A stretch of DNA of 64,000 nucleotides, taken from Tubulanus polymorphus (taxonomy: Eukaryota > Nemertea > Palaeonemertea > Tubulaniformes > Tubulanidae). The DNA is taken from positions 5,947,175 to 6,011,174 of the forward strand of contig NC_134032.1 of the NCBI RefSeq assembly GCF_964204645.1, read 5' to 3'. The translations under genes were made by a program, and so were the position numbers. Each line of letters starts with the position of its first letter. Position 1 is the first letter of the stretch. The notes under the pieces are model-generated. The model searched no databases. It saw only the letters and a list, made by a program, of their open reading frames with translations, and had not been told where the DNA came from. Of the stretch, positions 1 through 12,350 are shown piece by piece.

Positions 1-984
1 CTCAAAGTTTATTGGCATAAACGAATTTATGTAAATTAATTAACAGACTCACTAGAATGTTTTCTACCCTTGGAATTGTATTTTGTAGAAATGTGTGAAT
101 ATTATTCGTCGTATATTTGTCGTGTCGTAGTTGTCGAGTTTTTCATAGAAAATGCACGCATAAGTGAGAAATTTGGACTTCGTTTGTCATACGCAGCAGT
201 AGTGCTAACACGTGTAGACAATTTAGTACTTATACGTGTAGAATTTAATATTAACACTTCGTTTTAGACTCCATGGGCTACTATTGTTATTGAAGTGTAA
301 CGATGATATTTTTATACACATCAATCCACCCCCCCTCCCCGTCGATGACGGGTATCTTGCTAGTAACAAATAACATAAATTGTACACATCTCACGCAAAG
401 CGGCATACGAGTAGCGATTGAGGTAGTTTTGCGGTTGTCAGTTTTGTGCGGAATTAAGTCATGTTCTCGGGATTAGCCTACACACAATCTATTTGATTAT
501 ATCATTATTGTTGTCAAATCCGTTGGCTATTCGTTCTGTTTCTCTCCATACAAATTCATATAGGCGGCAAATTGCCCTTAAGGCAATGAGCGAATCAATT
601 AGTTCGATTGGTCTACGAATGTATTGGTATTTTAATGTGTCGAATGCATGCACTGTGCGCATCGCCCACAATATGACTGTTCAGTCCCTAAATAAAGTAG
701 TACCTTAGTAAACACCAAAATTTGGCATAAAACCCCTCTAGTCGCATACCATTACACAATATGAACCCATCATCTTATTCGTCAATTACATTTATAGTTT
801 AGCATCCAAAAACTCTCTTAAGATATCGGTGGGCTGAGGTAATACACCAGATGGTGAAAAAACGGTGAAAATAAGTTCACTATTGTCGACATTATCGACA
901 ATTTTAGACAAGATTGACATTTCCCTTCAGTCACTGAAAATCGATTTCATCAGGAAGGTTGATTCGAATCATCTAACAACCCGT

Positions 985-1140
985 GACCGTGTAAGCCCAT
1001 TTTGGTTTCATATAGTCAATCTAACAACTTAGACTAGTCTAGTACCAGTCTAGACTGTTGGTTTTATAACAAATCTAACAAAAGACCAGTCTAAGCTCAT
1101 TTTGGTTATATAGGTAATCTGACAACTTGGGAATAGTCGT
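985..1140. repeat. Degenerate 'GACTGGTCTTAAG' dispersed minisatellite, copy 1
   Basis: Two to three imperfect units carry words such as CAATCTAACAACTT, ACCAGTCTA and CTCATTTTGGTT. This is the reverse complement of the motif GACTGGTCTTAAGTTGTTAG that recurs at 12000-12350, 15410-15640 and 29992-30130. The unit is about 50-60 bp and highly diverged. At 29992-30130 the same motif lies between short inverted repeats, so the family is probably a non-autonomous foldback transposon whose interior has expanded. Confidence 0.6.
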
Positions 1141-1794
1141 CAGATATAGAAAAACTTTTGAGAGTGGCGGAACGGGGACATGGAGGGAGGTCTGCAGTAG
1201 TTTTATACCCACGAGCGAAAAATACATCGTCGGTGTCTAAATCAAATCATTGCGCTTCCAACAATTCATCATACGCCGAGCCCCTGCTCTCAACTATAAT
1301 GAAAATGGAACGGTTCGTCGTGTAACTACAAATTAACGCGGTTTCATTGGCGTTCACTTCACCGCTTCTGTGTTACGTCTAACATTGTTAGAAGAAACCG
1401 AGATTTACATTAATTTCTCGCACTTCACTCCGAGCGCGCGGTAACGAGCTATTTTCTCTTTTTAAGCGGGCGCCTAATTGTTGATGAATTTTATGCTGGT
1501 ATCTCCTCGAAAGGAAATAATGATGGAACCCTGCCTTAAATGAATGAACCTACCGTGTTGCTGGTGGTTTCCACTATAGTCGGAAATAGGAAAAGAGATG
1601 TGACGAATAGAACACGAGTGTTAAACCCGCTATGAAAATAAAAATCGACATTTAAAACATCGGAAATTTCAAAAATGTTATTTATTCAAAACTCCCAATA
1701 TTAGCTCAAATAGAGTGTCGAACCCACAATTTAAAACTGTGCGGTTTTTTCTATAAAAAGCCACAATGAAGGAAGATATGTCACATGCTTGATT

Positions 1795-1875
1795 TTGATT
1801 ATTGTCAATATTATTATCATTTTGTTAATATTATCATCATTATTTTTATCATTATTGTTATTGTTAGTTTATTAC
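1795..1875. repeat. TTATT/ATCATT low-complexity tract
   Basis: Imperfect trinucleotide-like sequence built from ATTATT, ATCATT and GTTATT words. An ordinary decayed microsatellite. Confidence 0.6.
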
Positions 1876-2233
1876 ATCAAAAAACGTTCATTGGTAAGTA
1901 TATACAAGTATATACATAACACCGTATGATGATGCCTGAAGATTATTCAAGTATATAACATATAGTACATGATTGGACTTACCTGTAAGCATTTCCACAT
2001 AGAAATATCAGATACATGGCGTATATCGATGTAGACACACTTTTACACAATTGCCGATCAAAAACTATAACTTGTGGTCATGTTGTCGAATCGAATATGA
2101 ATTATTGAAAAATCCCCTTGGAAAAAAGAATGTTATTCAAACTGAGAACGATTGGTGGGATAGGCGTTGAGCCTTGGAGCTGATTGGATCCCGCTCGCCC
2201 TTTGTTGGTGGACAATGTCTAAAGCCTAGTACC

Positions 2234-2800
2234 AAGGGCGGATTCAGGACTGCTCCCCCTCAACATTTCGAAGTACCCTAAACAAATTTCAAATTTATTT
2301 TTTTCTAAAGTAAAAGTAAATTTTTTTTTACATTTGTTCGTAAGAAATATCATAAACTTGTATGAACTGCTTGAAAATTTAACAATTCTATTCTCATAAC
2401 TAATCTGCCTGTGTATATTTTGGAAGTATTACAAATCATAATAAAAAACCTGAAGCCTGGAATTTTGTCCATGATAGTTTGTGCAACTAGAAATGATACT
2501 TAAACTGAATAAAATCTACATGTATTCGTCCTCAGTTAATTGTAATCAATACATGATCTCCTAGTTGATTAATTTTCTGACGACTCATCCACTTCTATCG
2601 TTATCTTTGGCTATTACGTGTCTAGAATACAGCATTTGCAAAGCCTCCCAGGTGCCACCAGAAAAGCCCAGATAGCTCTAAAATTTAGAAAATTTTACCG
2701 TCGACACCGCCTTTGCGACGCCCTTAGAGTGCCCTTATTTACCAACATTTGCCCTATTTTTTCCTGCCCCCTCCTCAATTAAACCCTGGATCCGCCCCTG
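2234..2800. mobile_element. hAT-like non-autonomous DNA transposon (candidate)
   Basis: The left end reads AAGGGCGGATTCAGG and the right end reads CCTGGATCCGCCCCT, so the two termini are imperfect inverted repeats of an AGGGGCGGATCCAGG-type end, which is common on hAT-superfamily elements. There is no transposase frame inside, so it would be non-autonomous. I could not find a clean 8-bp target duplication, so the family assignment rests only on the ends. A similar right end (CCCGGATCCGCCCCTG) occurs alone near 22430-22446. Confidence 0.45.
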
Positions 2801-4739
2801 AGCACATACATCAAGAAATAAACAAGAAGCAGTTCGCGTGTTTGATTGTTCTCCCGCAATTAACGACAGCGAAAGAAGAAACATTCGATTCATTGAAGAG
2901 TTGTTTTTTTTTTGCTTTATGTTGTTTGGATCTTGATTTCCCAAGGCTAACCTTTATGGATTGTTCATTTAACCCCGCGACGGAAAACCCGCTTCATGTC
3001 ACTGATGCACTGATAGTAAAACCGCTTCGAAGTGGTGAGAATATTGCATACGACGAACAGGTGATAGAAATACAAAGGGAAATGAAACACTGGTGAGATA
3101 TTGCACGATAAAAGGGCAAGTATTGAGAAAAGAAAGTCTGACTAATGTGGCGTTCACAAGAGATTCATGGCTTGAATGACGTTTTTTCTTTAATAACCAC
3201 GTTTTTGAAGAAATTAAGTCAATTCGCCGCGGCAATATTAAGAATCTGTCCAAAATCGGCATTTGGCTGCAGCAATAAAACATTGTTTCCAACGCGTCTG
3301 CTTAGGTAGTACCGTGGTTAAGTGGTGACGATTTTTGACACAATACCACACTCCGAAAAAATACGATTGTTAGATTTTACGTACGTGTTGACCTGGTCTC
3401 AAATGAATGAACCCGAAAACGGATTTCGTTTGAAATCATTTGCTTTCGCCACCACAGTGTACGCACATAAGCCCCATCAGCTAAATGAGCGAAGCAAAGT
3501 TAAATCAGGAAAGCCACCAACCGTGGTAAAATGGCCCAATTTTGATTTTGAATATCCGTATATTTGATATCAGTAAAGACAGTCAAAGGTTAACTTGATT
3601 TTATCAAAAATGCGAGCTCTCGCGCTACTAACTAGGATAGCTTCATCATAGTATGTTATCGAATTGAAAAGTAATTAATAAGTTTTGAATTGAGCACTAG
3701 TAATTTAGTAACCTTTGCTATATATAAACATGTAGTTTTCATTTCATTCACATTTATATCACAATAGTGGGGATATGTACCCACAAAATATGTAAACTGT
3801 TTATACGCCTACCCATTAGAAAATGATGTTCTTGCTTGTTGGATTTTACAACAGAATTGATTTTGTTATAAAGTTTATCAAAAATTCCAGACTTTTTTTG
3901 TTCTTGGTGTTGAATTATGTATCATATATCTAACATATCGAACTGCCATATTGCCATACTGCCATATCTGCCATGGCTGAAGTTTGATTGGCTTCGACTA
4001 TAGAATCGTTTACGGGCTGAATTACGACACTATTCTCTCCTCTATCGACGTGACAACCGACGCGGTTGAAATCTACTATACGCCGTGAATTAGTCATCAT
4101 ATTATTCAACCGGAGGTCATACAGCGGAAAGCGCTCGTTTATAAGTCACATGGAGATCCATTGACTTCCGGTGTTTGACGCCATTCTGGCACGCATTTCA
4201 GGATGTGGCGATATAACGGTCATTAGACTGACAACTGCCAGCGTGTTCTCAAATTGCCAGTCTCAGCCCATATCGACGATTGCTAAATTATACGCGATAA
4301 AAACACAGAAGTTAGAATTCATGAGGCTTAGGAACCATTAGAATATTGTTCGTTGGCCTGTTTTCACTGATTGATCCTCGTAATTAGTGTTTGTGTGCTC
4401 TAAGCAGTTGTAATTGCAATGGACAATGAATTTCTAATTCAAAGATTCACCCGCTGGTAATATAACTCCGTAATTTACCTCAGAAAGATAAGATCAAAAG
4501 CTGTAAAAAGCTGTGACTGATCCGGATTAAGCGGCATATGGCATACGTATCTGTAGCTTGTGTGTGTGGAGAGCCTGCATACCCCCAAATTCTTACATCA
4601 GCGCCGTGTGTCAAAGACGGTATAAAATCTTCGTCAGAAAATGGCAGATTTTAGAAGAAGGTTTCGAGATTCTCGTTCTACAAATCTGTACTGTTTTGAT
4701 GATTAAAAGGCGGCCATGAATGTTACTTGAGCTGTACAT
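2801..4739. other. Non-coding, no gene seen
   Basis: Open frames at 2749-3096 and 3322-3567 (plus strand) match nothing I recognise and lack splice or initiation context. A small GCCATATT/GCCATACT cluster lies near 3946-3975. Otherwise unremarkable AT-rich DNA. Confidence 0.5.
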
Positions 4740-4860
4740 ATTATTTCGTATAAAAATGGTCCGAAATTTTCCTTGAGCTCGTAGTAATTCGTAAGTTTCG
4801 ACTATAATCTAATTGTCAATTTGAGGAATACCAAGTGTTACAACGAAATTAGGAGATATA
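4740..4860. repeat. 'GTTTCGACTATAAT' dispersed repeat, copy 1
   Basis: Shares GTCCGAAATTTTCCTTGAGC, then GTTTCGACTATAATCTAAT, then a GGAATACCAAGTGTTACAAC block with copies at about 10065-10170 and 20100-20215. The order and spacing of the three blocks is conserved, so this is a real dispersed family of about 110 bp or more. The class of parent element is unknown. Confidence 0.6.
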
Positions 4861-5154
4861 CGTGATGAATATGTAATTACACATATTTCCGATTCAGATT
4901 AGACACGATACTATGAAATTCCCATACTAAGGACAGAATAATGATAAATTGACATGTGATGGAAACTATGAAACATATACATCATAAAACAGTTTATGTG
5001 ACATCTGATGACCCTATAGCCTTACTTGGTTATGTTCTGAACAAGTTGATAATGAATATCCTTGTAATTTTCCATGTTATAATAACCATTCAAAATTAAG
5101 CGCGAAAGCATTTTACCTTTATTAGAAGGATACGTTAACAATGAGGTAACCAAG

Positions 5155-5352
5155 AGCCGCGATCACACGTGCATTTTCAAATTTGGAACAACTGTTCACA
5201 CGGGTGCCAAATGGGCCGAGCCTGTTGCAACTGTCACCGGAAATGATCCTCTTCGCTTTGTTTGAGCATTGTTTTGTATCGAGTGAATGGTTTGCGTGTG
5301 AACGCACTCTCTAATTTGGCCCGGGCCAAATCGTCTCCGTGTGATCGCGGCT
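5155..5352. mobile_element. MITE, 'AGCCGCGATCACACG' family, copy 1
   Basis: Terminal inverted repeats AGCCGCGATCACACG at the left and CGTGTGATCGCGGCT at the right enclose about 200 bp. The interior contains CGGAAATGATCC, GTTTGAGCATTG and GAGTGAATGG blocks and a GGCCCGGGCCAAAT palindrome, shared with the copies at about 27965-28235 and 37842-38119. There is no coding capacity. Short open frames crossing the element (for example 5122-5307, minus strand) are accidental. Confidence 0.8.
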
Positions 5353-8300
5353 AATACTTCCAAACACAAGCTATACACGTATATCAGTAAATAGAGCCCT
5401 TCGAATACCGCAGTGTAACTACCTCAATATATTGGAGTACTTTTGAGGTAAATTTAGGGTTCAAGTTTAATACTCATGTGCCATAAACCCTTTTGAATGA
5501 CTGGGGTCCTATAGGGTATGACGGGATACTTGGAGTCACTTTATAGCGTGTGTCATACCCTAGAGGTAAGGGTTAATTAAATAAATATTTCATTCCATGA
5601 ATATTATATACCGTACCAATGTATTTCTACCGATCTACAAAGAGCTTTTCATCAATGATTATATTGATGACAGCATCAGTATTCCTGAATATGACCCATT
5701 AGGAATCAGTATTCCCTAATATGTCCCCTAAGTAGAAACGTCCAATTAACTACTAGCTCAATCAAACATTTACACTCTTTTTATTCTTAGTGTGGGATTT
5801 TACATCATCTTAACAACACAAACTGAGAGCGGAGGCAACAACAGTATCCTTGCAGCTAACTGTAAGGATTTACTTCGAAACGCAGGATAAACAACTAGCT
5901 TACGGAAACATTTCGGACTCTGGCCCCGGTACTCTGGCCGTTTACTTACCCACGAATAGTCCTTATGAAATACTGAATTTGTGTCGTGGTTAATACAGTA
6001 CGAATCCATCATACAAAAGGAGAGCCCGAAAGGTTCCCTCCAGCTATAGTTTTTTTTTGTCGTCAGCATATCAAACCAGGTCTTTGTCTGCAACTTGCGT
6101 CGTTTTTATGCTTAATTCGGTTTTATGCTTAATTTTTGCTGTCTGATGCTTTAATTATCCGTTAGAATTCGAGAATATGCCTTTGCGTCAGAGGTTGTTT
6201 TTGTTCGTCGTCGAGCGGTGTGTTACTAATGAATCTGTTTCGGGCGGAAATTGAGCACCTACACCCGAGAAATAGATTATAATAATGCGTACATACGAGC
6301 CGGGCCGGAACCGGCACACGGCAGATACAACACGAGCAATCATGTAAATGTAAACGCAAGCGACCGTAAACTGCTTCGATGCGTCGTAATTAACGTGAAC
6401 GTCGTGCTAATTACTCATCAGGCGCATACATTACATAGGTCTTGGAGCCGTGTGTTTCATTCAAATCACACCGCCGAATTGGTGGTCAAACCGTGGACTC
6501 GAAAGGAACCTCAAAAACTATTTACATGACAGATCCTCGAAGTTTCCGATCCTTGTAACCAGTTTCACGGTTTTGAGTTAAGATTTCACTCGCAGTTACT
6601 TAACTCATTGAAAATGAACTGATTTAAACTTAGAGTCAACACTTTAACTCATTACTGTGAATAACCGTAGAACTGGGCTGTTTAAGTAAGATTTCTAACT
6701 TCCATGTTAATCCTAGTTTTAAACTTAGCTTCGTTGTTCTCGTGGCCATTTGCTTTTCGACGTGAACTTATTGGGGTTGGAACGAAATACGCGATTTATA
6801 TGACAGATTTATATGAAGTTTGTAAATCCCCTGATTATTTTGTGTTGCATTAAATGAGTGCAAGTCTCCAGCACTGGTGGACAAACATACTATGACGTCA
6901 CATCCAAGATCAAGTCGACCCCCTGGAGCTGAAATTAGATTATGAAACCATTTTAATATGTCTCGTTAGACCAATTTGCACCAGTTAATGCGAAATTTAC
7001 TATCGTGAACTGCGATACCAGCTTTCCCATCAGGTGGAGTGACGAGCGCTTAAATTGCCTGAATTTGTTCACTACAAATCAGTTTTGAACTGAATTTTTA
7101 GTTGGACCCACCAGATGTACATTGGGTTTATTTTTCTACTGAGAGATTGGTATAGCTTCATTGATATAATTGATTCAAGTTTATTCGGTTTTAACTGAAA
7201 TGAACATGAAATTGACCACAGAAGCAACTATGCAATAGTAGCGAAAGCTCTTATTTTCATCAATAAAATCAAGCAAACCTTGAAATACTATAATTTTCTG
7301 TATACGTTTCTCAAATACTGAGTTCTTGTAAAAAACGCGTTCATTATTCGCTGAATGACGGACGGAAAAAAAGATCTGTCTCTATAAAGGCGATAATCGA
7401 CCTGAACAAGGTGAGTTAGGCTCTTTGGAGATATCACCCCACCTACGTTAACGTTCCTATTGCCATATTAAATATACTGCAAAGTGTCGAGCGAACGTTC
7501 AATTTGATATGCGCGATTGGTGATTATATCGTTTTTAAGTTACTCCGCGAGAGGCGTCATTATACCATTCACTCTGAGTGACATGATAATCTGTTGAAAA
7601 GTCATTCCTTGTCATAGATGGATGGGACGATGCTCGAAGCAAACGAGGTGAAAGAGAAAATGGATTTTATCTCAGTCAAATTAGCTCTACGTCTATACGC
7701 GTATACGTGTATTAGCTCTTTTTCGTGGGAAATTTCAGGTGGGAAATTGCAGGTTTACTCCTGTTGATCTGTATAGCCTACCGAAGCGTTTTGTCAAAAG
7801 CCCTTTTCACGAAATTAAAAGCTAATTGCCAAATTAATTGAAAAGGGTACACAATTTCGGCTAGTTTGATGAAAAAAGGCGGGAATTACATATCTAAGAG
7901 TTTACATTACATTTTCGAGTTATGACTTAAGATTCTGAGAGCCATACGAGAGTTCTGACCACTTTTGTCTTAAGTAAACATCACGCTACCACTGCACCAG
8001 TACTGACAAAAAGCAAAAGGGGTTAATTAAATTCATAGTGTAATCTATAGCCATGTCTATATGTATTTGTGTAATTCATATTATTGTCCACCATACATAT
8101 ATATATATGTATTAACGCATAAAGTAAACTTTTTCTGAGCTCTAAGCGAATGTCTTCTTTTAGAGCAAAATAAATACACTAAACTAAATTACTCAATTCT
8201 CAAGCCCGTAGCCAGCCATGTCTTTGGGGATCCTGGGAGTACTCGCGAAAATCCCAGATAGAATTTATACGGGCTATTTTCAAAAACTAAGAAAGAAGTG

Positions 8301-9977
8301 ACGTTTAGACTCAATCAAGTCATTTTCACCAATGTTTCTACGTAATTGAAGGCTTCAATCGACATTCATATTCACGGTGCCCACTCTTGATTCTCTTACA
8401 CGATTCGAACTCGTTCATTTGCGACGTAAATGACAGATACGCGCTACAAACGTGACGCCGAGCGTTACAAACATCAGCAAACAAACATAAGTCGCATCAG
8501 TAGCCGCCGATCAGCCGTACATTATAGGCAGTAACATCCGGCAACAAGTAGCAGCCGTCTTTAGAACCGGTCCTATTACTGAACACCCGAGATACGTTTG
8601 GCATTTTTGATAAATCTGCGGTGCGTCTATAGTTATTTTGTGATATTCGAACTTCACTCCATATATATATATATAAAGGTAAGTAGATCGTACTTTATTG
8701 GATTCGTAATTTCACGCTACTGTGAAAGGTACTGTGCTGTTTAAATAGAAAGTAAAGTTTTCCCTACTGGTGTATATATAGTAGCTTTATCTGGTAAATA
8801 AGAAAACAGGTAGAAAGTACTGTGTAGGTTTTATGATTTCATTAGAAACGATTTTATCAGAAATCTTATCACGGATTTTCGCTACTTAGTTTCATATTAG
8901 ATTCATCCGGTAAATGAATAAACAGCATTCGCTAATGCGTAGTTTTCAACTTTTGGATACTTGACATGAACATGGACTCTAAAATCTAGTTTTAGAGTTC
9001 ATGATATGATTAAGGTCTAAGTGAAGGATATTTTCCTTTAATGACAAACGCGATGTAGTGTGGGCCGGTTTTAGGAAGATGGTTTTCACAAAAGCATTAA
9101 TTCCTAAGCCAATCTCAAATTTGCTGAAAAGGAGTCCGAAATGTTTCTTTGAGCATTTATGCCACGTTTTGGAGATAAACAATAGATACGAGTTAAATCT
9201 TTTTTTTTTTGTTAAACTGGGTCCAGTATCAATATTCTTACCGTGCAGGTTTCGTTCATGGAGATTGAAGTTAACCCCCGGGTTAAAGTTGATAAATAAA
9301 GTCTTTGAAACCTGGCCTCGGGTTTTATGCATATACAAGTTCATTATTAGAATGGTCATAAAGTTGTCATAAGCCTCGACAGTGAGGATGCTTGGGCCTT
9401 TAAATTGATAAGTTATCTTTCTTATTTCACCAGTCGTCCGGCGATTTATTTTACAGTATTCTGTATTTCTTATTAGAACAACTAATTCTTTAGATTTTAC
9501 TTTCATTTGTCGCGTATGATTTTCTATTTTGGGGATTTTTATGTTTTAAGATGTTATGAATGGTGTGATTTTCATTATGTTTGTTGCTGAAATATTATAG
9601 CCGGGATTGGTGAAGGGAAATAAATGCAGTCACTAATATTATATGACTCTAGTCACCGATACAGTATGCAAAAGGTATGGAGACAATTAAAATTTGACGC
9701 TCCAGGTATAGAATTTATTAACACCTTGGTGCGGTTTGCAAATAAAACAATGCATAGATTTTTCAGACAAATGGAGTTTCCAATCTTTTACGACCATAAA
9801 ACTTCAATTCCAGTAGAATCTATCGGGTTTTTACATGCATTTATTGTACTATCTCTGCCCTATGGATTTAATATGATTGTACAAAAAGAATAATGAAAGG
9901 TATGTGATGCTACGAAGTACGTCGGAAATGTTTCATTGAGTCAGTAGTTCATTCGACGTTTCGACAATAGCGCGATA
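5353..9977. other. Non-coding, no convincing gene
   Basis: The largest open frame is 175 codons on the minus strand (8979-9506). It is K/N/F/I-rich, has no recognisable domain, and the plus strand is also open for 104 codons there, as expected by chance in AT-rich DNA. Fragments of dispersed repeats are present: a GTAACCAGTTTCACGG-type piece at about 6555-6680, and TTTATCTGGTAAATAAG-type pieces at about 8780-8925 that resemble sequence near 18590-18750 and 31700-31790. A short (AT)n tract lies at about 8096-8108. Confidence 0.5.
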
Positions 9978-10175
9978 CAGTGGAACCTCGTTATAACGAA
10001 CTTCACGGGGTCAGAAACAATCTCCGTGTTGTAAGGATGATATAAATAGCCACGCTTAAGCATAAAACGAGTTCGAAATTTTTCCTTGAACTTATGGTTA
10101 TTTGACGTTTCGACTATATTTTAACTATGATATTCAAGAATACAAGTGTTGTATCAAAATCATGAAAAGACTGAT
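9978..10175. repeat. Inverted-repeat end plus 'GTTTCGACTATAAT' repeat, copy 2
   Basis: Starts with a GTGGAACCTCGTTATAACGA-type terminus, itself partly palindromic (TCGTTATAACGA), and continues into GTTCGAAATTTTTCCTTGAA and GTTTCGACTATATT blocks shared with 4740-4860 and 20100-20215. It suggests the dispersed family is part of a larger non-autonomous transposon; the other boundary is not clear. Confidence 0.5.
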
Positions 10176-10707
10176 GAAGCAACGAGATGTGATATAAACT
10201 AGGGGTAATACACAACGTTTAAAGTGTCTGAAAGTTCCTTAAGCGTGAACTTTTACCCCAATAGCCATCTTCAAAAAAAAAAAAACGGAAAGGTCGGAAC
10301 GTAGAATGAAATTATAAGGAAACATCTACATCAGTATGCTTTAGGAATGCTAGTTTTATGACAATATCAAAATTCCACATCTGGTTTAAAGTCATCACTG
10401 TATCTATTTCAAAACCTTAACAAACAATTATCTTATATCTAAATCTGTCAGGTGCGTATAGCCCCTGTATTACCCAACTATATGCGTCGGATGCTTCCCT
10501 TATTAGTCGTGTCGGATTCTTAGACATCATCCTAGGCTGGCGAAGAATGGCCGTTAACACGCGAAATATCCCTACATTTTTAATTACAATTATTCTCGGC
10601 AATTGATGATTGTGGCGCTACATCACTGATACTGTAATTCAGTTTGGTGTTTGGTTTATGTATACATTGATATGGGTAGGGGTATCTCGTGATGAGCTAC
10701 GTCAGAT
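10176..10707. other. Non-coding, no gene seen
   Basis: Includes a homopolymeric A run near 10276. No recognisable protein or RNA gene. Confidence 0.5.
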
Positions 10708-10739
10708 CAGGGAGGTGGGAGTGAACTCCCACCTCCCTG
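10708..10739. repeat. Perfect 15-bp hairpin with 2-nt spacer
   Basis: CAGGGAGGTGGGAGT at 10708-10722 is followed by GA and then its exact reverse complement at 10725-10739. It is much more GC-rich than its surroundings and lies 10 bp before a MITE, so it may be a transposon footprint or remnant rather than a functional RNA hairpin. Confidence 0.8.
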
Positions 10740-10749
10740 GTCAGATATA

Positions 10750-11190
10750 AGCCGCGTTCACACGAAAACTAGTTAGATCGGTCTAAATGGGTCCGCATCT
10801 CGTCCGGTCCTAATTTAGACCGGACCAAAGTTTGGTCACATCGTTTTGACATGCGTTTATAAAATAGCTTTTCACCGGGCCCACAAGATGTCGCCATCTG
10901 CTAAATGATTAACTGGGCCTGGATGAAGTCTCGCTTTCAGATTCCAAGTAGAGCAAGACATTTTTCATTTGACCAATTCGATCCTCTTTAAGGTTTATTA
11001 GATATTTTTGCGAATTCGATTACATTCTATCACGCTGAAACTGTATGTGTCGATTAAACACGGTTCAAAACACGGAAGTAAAACGGATGATGATCGCGAC
11101 ATACGAATACTAATACGTGTGTTTGCCCGTTTGAACGCTTTGTCCGGATCAAATTTAGTCCGGTCTAAATTTCATCGTGTGAACGCGCCT
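10750..11190. mobile_element. MITE, 'AGCCGCGTTCACACG' subfamily, copy 1
   Basis: Left end AGCCGCGTTCACACG, right end CGTGTGAACGCGCCT: imperfect terminal inverted repeats. The interior carries GACCGGTCTAAAT/ATTTAGACCGGACC palindromic words and a CACCGGGCCCACAAGATG block repeated almost exactly in the longer copy at 46651-47398. Sequence is clearly related to the GATCACACG family at 5155, but the ends differ at two or three positions. The open frame 11008-11223 crosses the right end and is not a gene. Confidence 0.8.
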
Positions 11191-11999
11191 ATATGTTCTA
11201 GTTATCAACACAAAGCGAAATAAATCACAGGGTTCTAACGGGTTTTGAAAGTCATAAAAAGTTTGGAAAAATTGGTCATTTTTTCGAGGACCTTGAAAGC
11301 TTTGCTTTTTTCTCAATAGCTATTGAAAAGTTATAGAAAATCAGAAATAGACCCGAAAAAATGTTCCTTCTATTTCGAATTTTTGGCTATACGCTTAAAT
11401 GACACTTACAACTTTGATAAAAGCAGGGAATAGTCACATTCCAAATAACACATTGTTCATAGAAAGTACACATTTGATACAAAATCGTTAAGAAAACACT
11501 TTGTCTTGGAAATTGGCAGCTGTTTACTATGAGTGGGCCTTCATTGCCTACTTGTTCTAGGTTGGCGATAAATAACTTATGGAACATTCGTAATCTGGGT
11601 ATGGAAAATGAAACCAGCGAGAACCCTGTCTCCATATTTATTCATTCTTTTTCGATCGTTTGTATTTAGTTGCAATGCGAACGTTAGATACTAAAATTTA
11701 TTTATAAAATTATATTCAAGATTAAGAGCGGATATGCCACTACCGAAGTATCGGTTGACAGATAGAAACTAGTATGAAACAATGTCAATTATTATCCTCT
11801 TGCATCAATCTCTTTCGGGGCGGTATGGAATTCTAAATCCACGCGCTAAAAGCATTTCATCATATCGAATGATATGACCTTAACTATAAATTTACCACCG
11901 ATTTATAATTCATAATAGAAAAATCGGAAGGCATTGAATGCAAGAACTCAAAACAAACGATGCTTAATTAGTTATTCGGGTATTTAACGTTGCACAGCC
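11191..11999. other. Non-coding, no gene seen
   Basis: An 82-codon minus-strand frame (11387-11635) matches no family I know. AT-rich, no clear repeats. Confidence 0.5.
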
Positions 12000-12350
12000 A
12001 TTTCAGTCTAAATCTTCTCCTAAATCTTCTCTTAAAACTGGTCTCAAGTTGTTGGATTCGCTACAGAATTAAGATTAGCTTAGACTGTTCATAAGTTCAT
12101 ATAATGGTTATAGTAAAAACTAATGAGCTTAGACTCGTCATAAGTTGTTAGATTGGTCAACCAAAATGAGCTTAGCCTGGTCTTAAGTTTTTATAGAACC
12201 AAATTGTGTTGCGACTGGTCTGAAGTTGTTAGATTGGCTATAGAACCAAATTGAGCTCAGGCTGATCTTTATTTATTAGATCGGATATATAACCAATCGG
12301 TTATAGAACAAAAATAAGCTTAGACAATGGCTTGTTAGATTAGCTATTCA
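12000..12350. repeat. 'GACTGGTCTTAAG' dispersed minisatellite, copy 2
   Basis: Five to six degenerate units of about 50-60 bp, each with variants of GACTGGTCTTAAGTTGTTAG, ATTGGCTATAGAACCAAA and ATGAGCTTAGAC. Longest of the four copies in the window. Confidence 0.7.

Larger units (their letters stand above)
1..2233. other. Non-coding, no gene seen
   Basis: No open frame here looks like a conserved protein; the longest are about 70 codons and overlap one another on opposite strands. The stretch contains a degenerate repeat (985-1140) and a TTATT/ATCATT low-complexity patch (about 1795-1875), listed separately. Nothing else is recognisable. Confidence 0.6.

Noticed and set aside
2749-3096. 115-codon plus-strand open frame
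   Set aside because: It starts inside the hAT-like element end and has no family similarity.
8979-9506. 175-codon minus-strand open frame
   Set aside because: No recognised domain, both strands open here, composition fits AT-rich chance; no splice or start signals.
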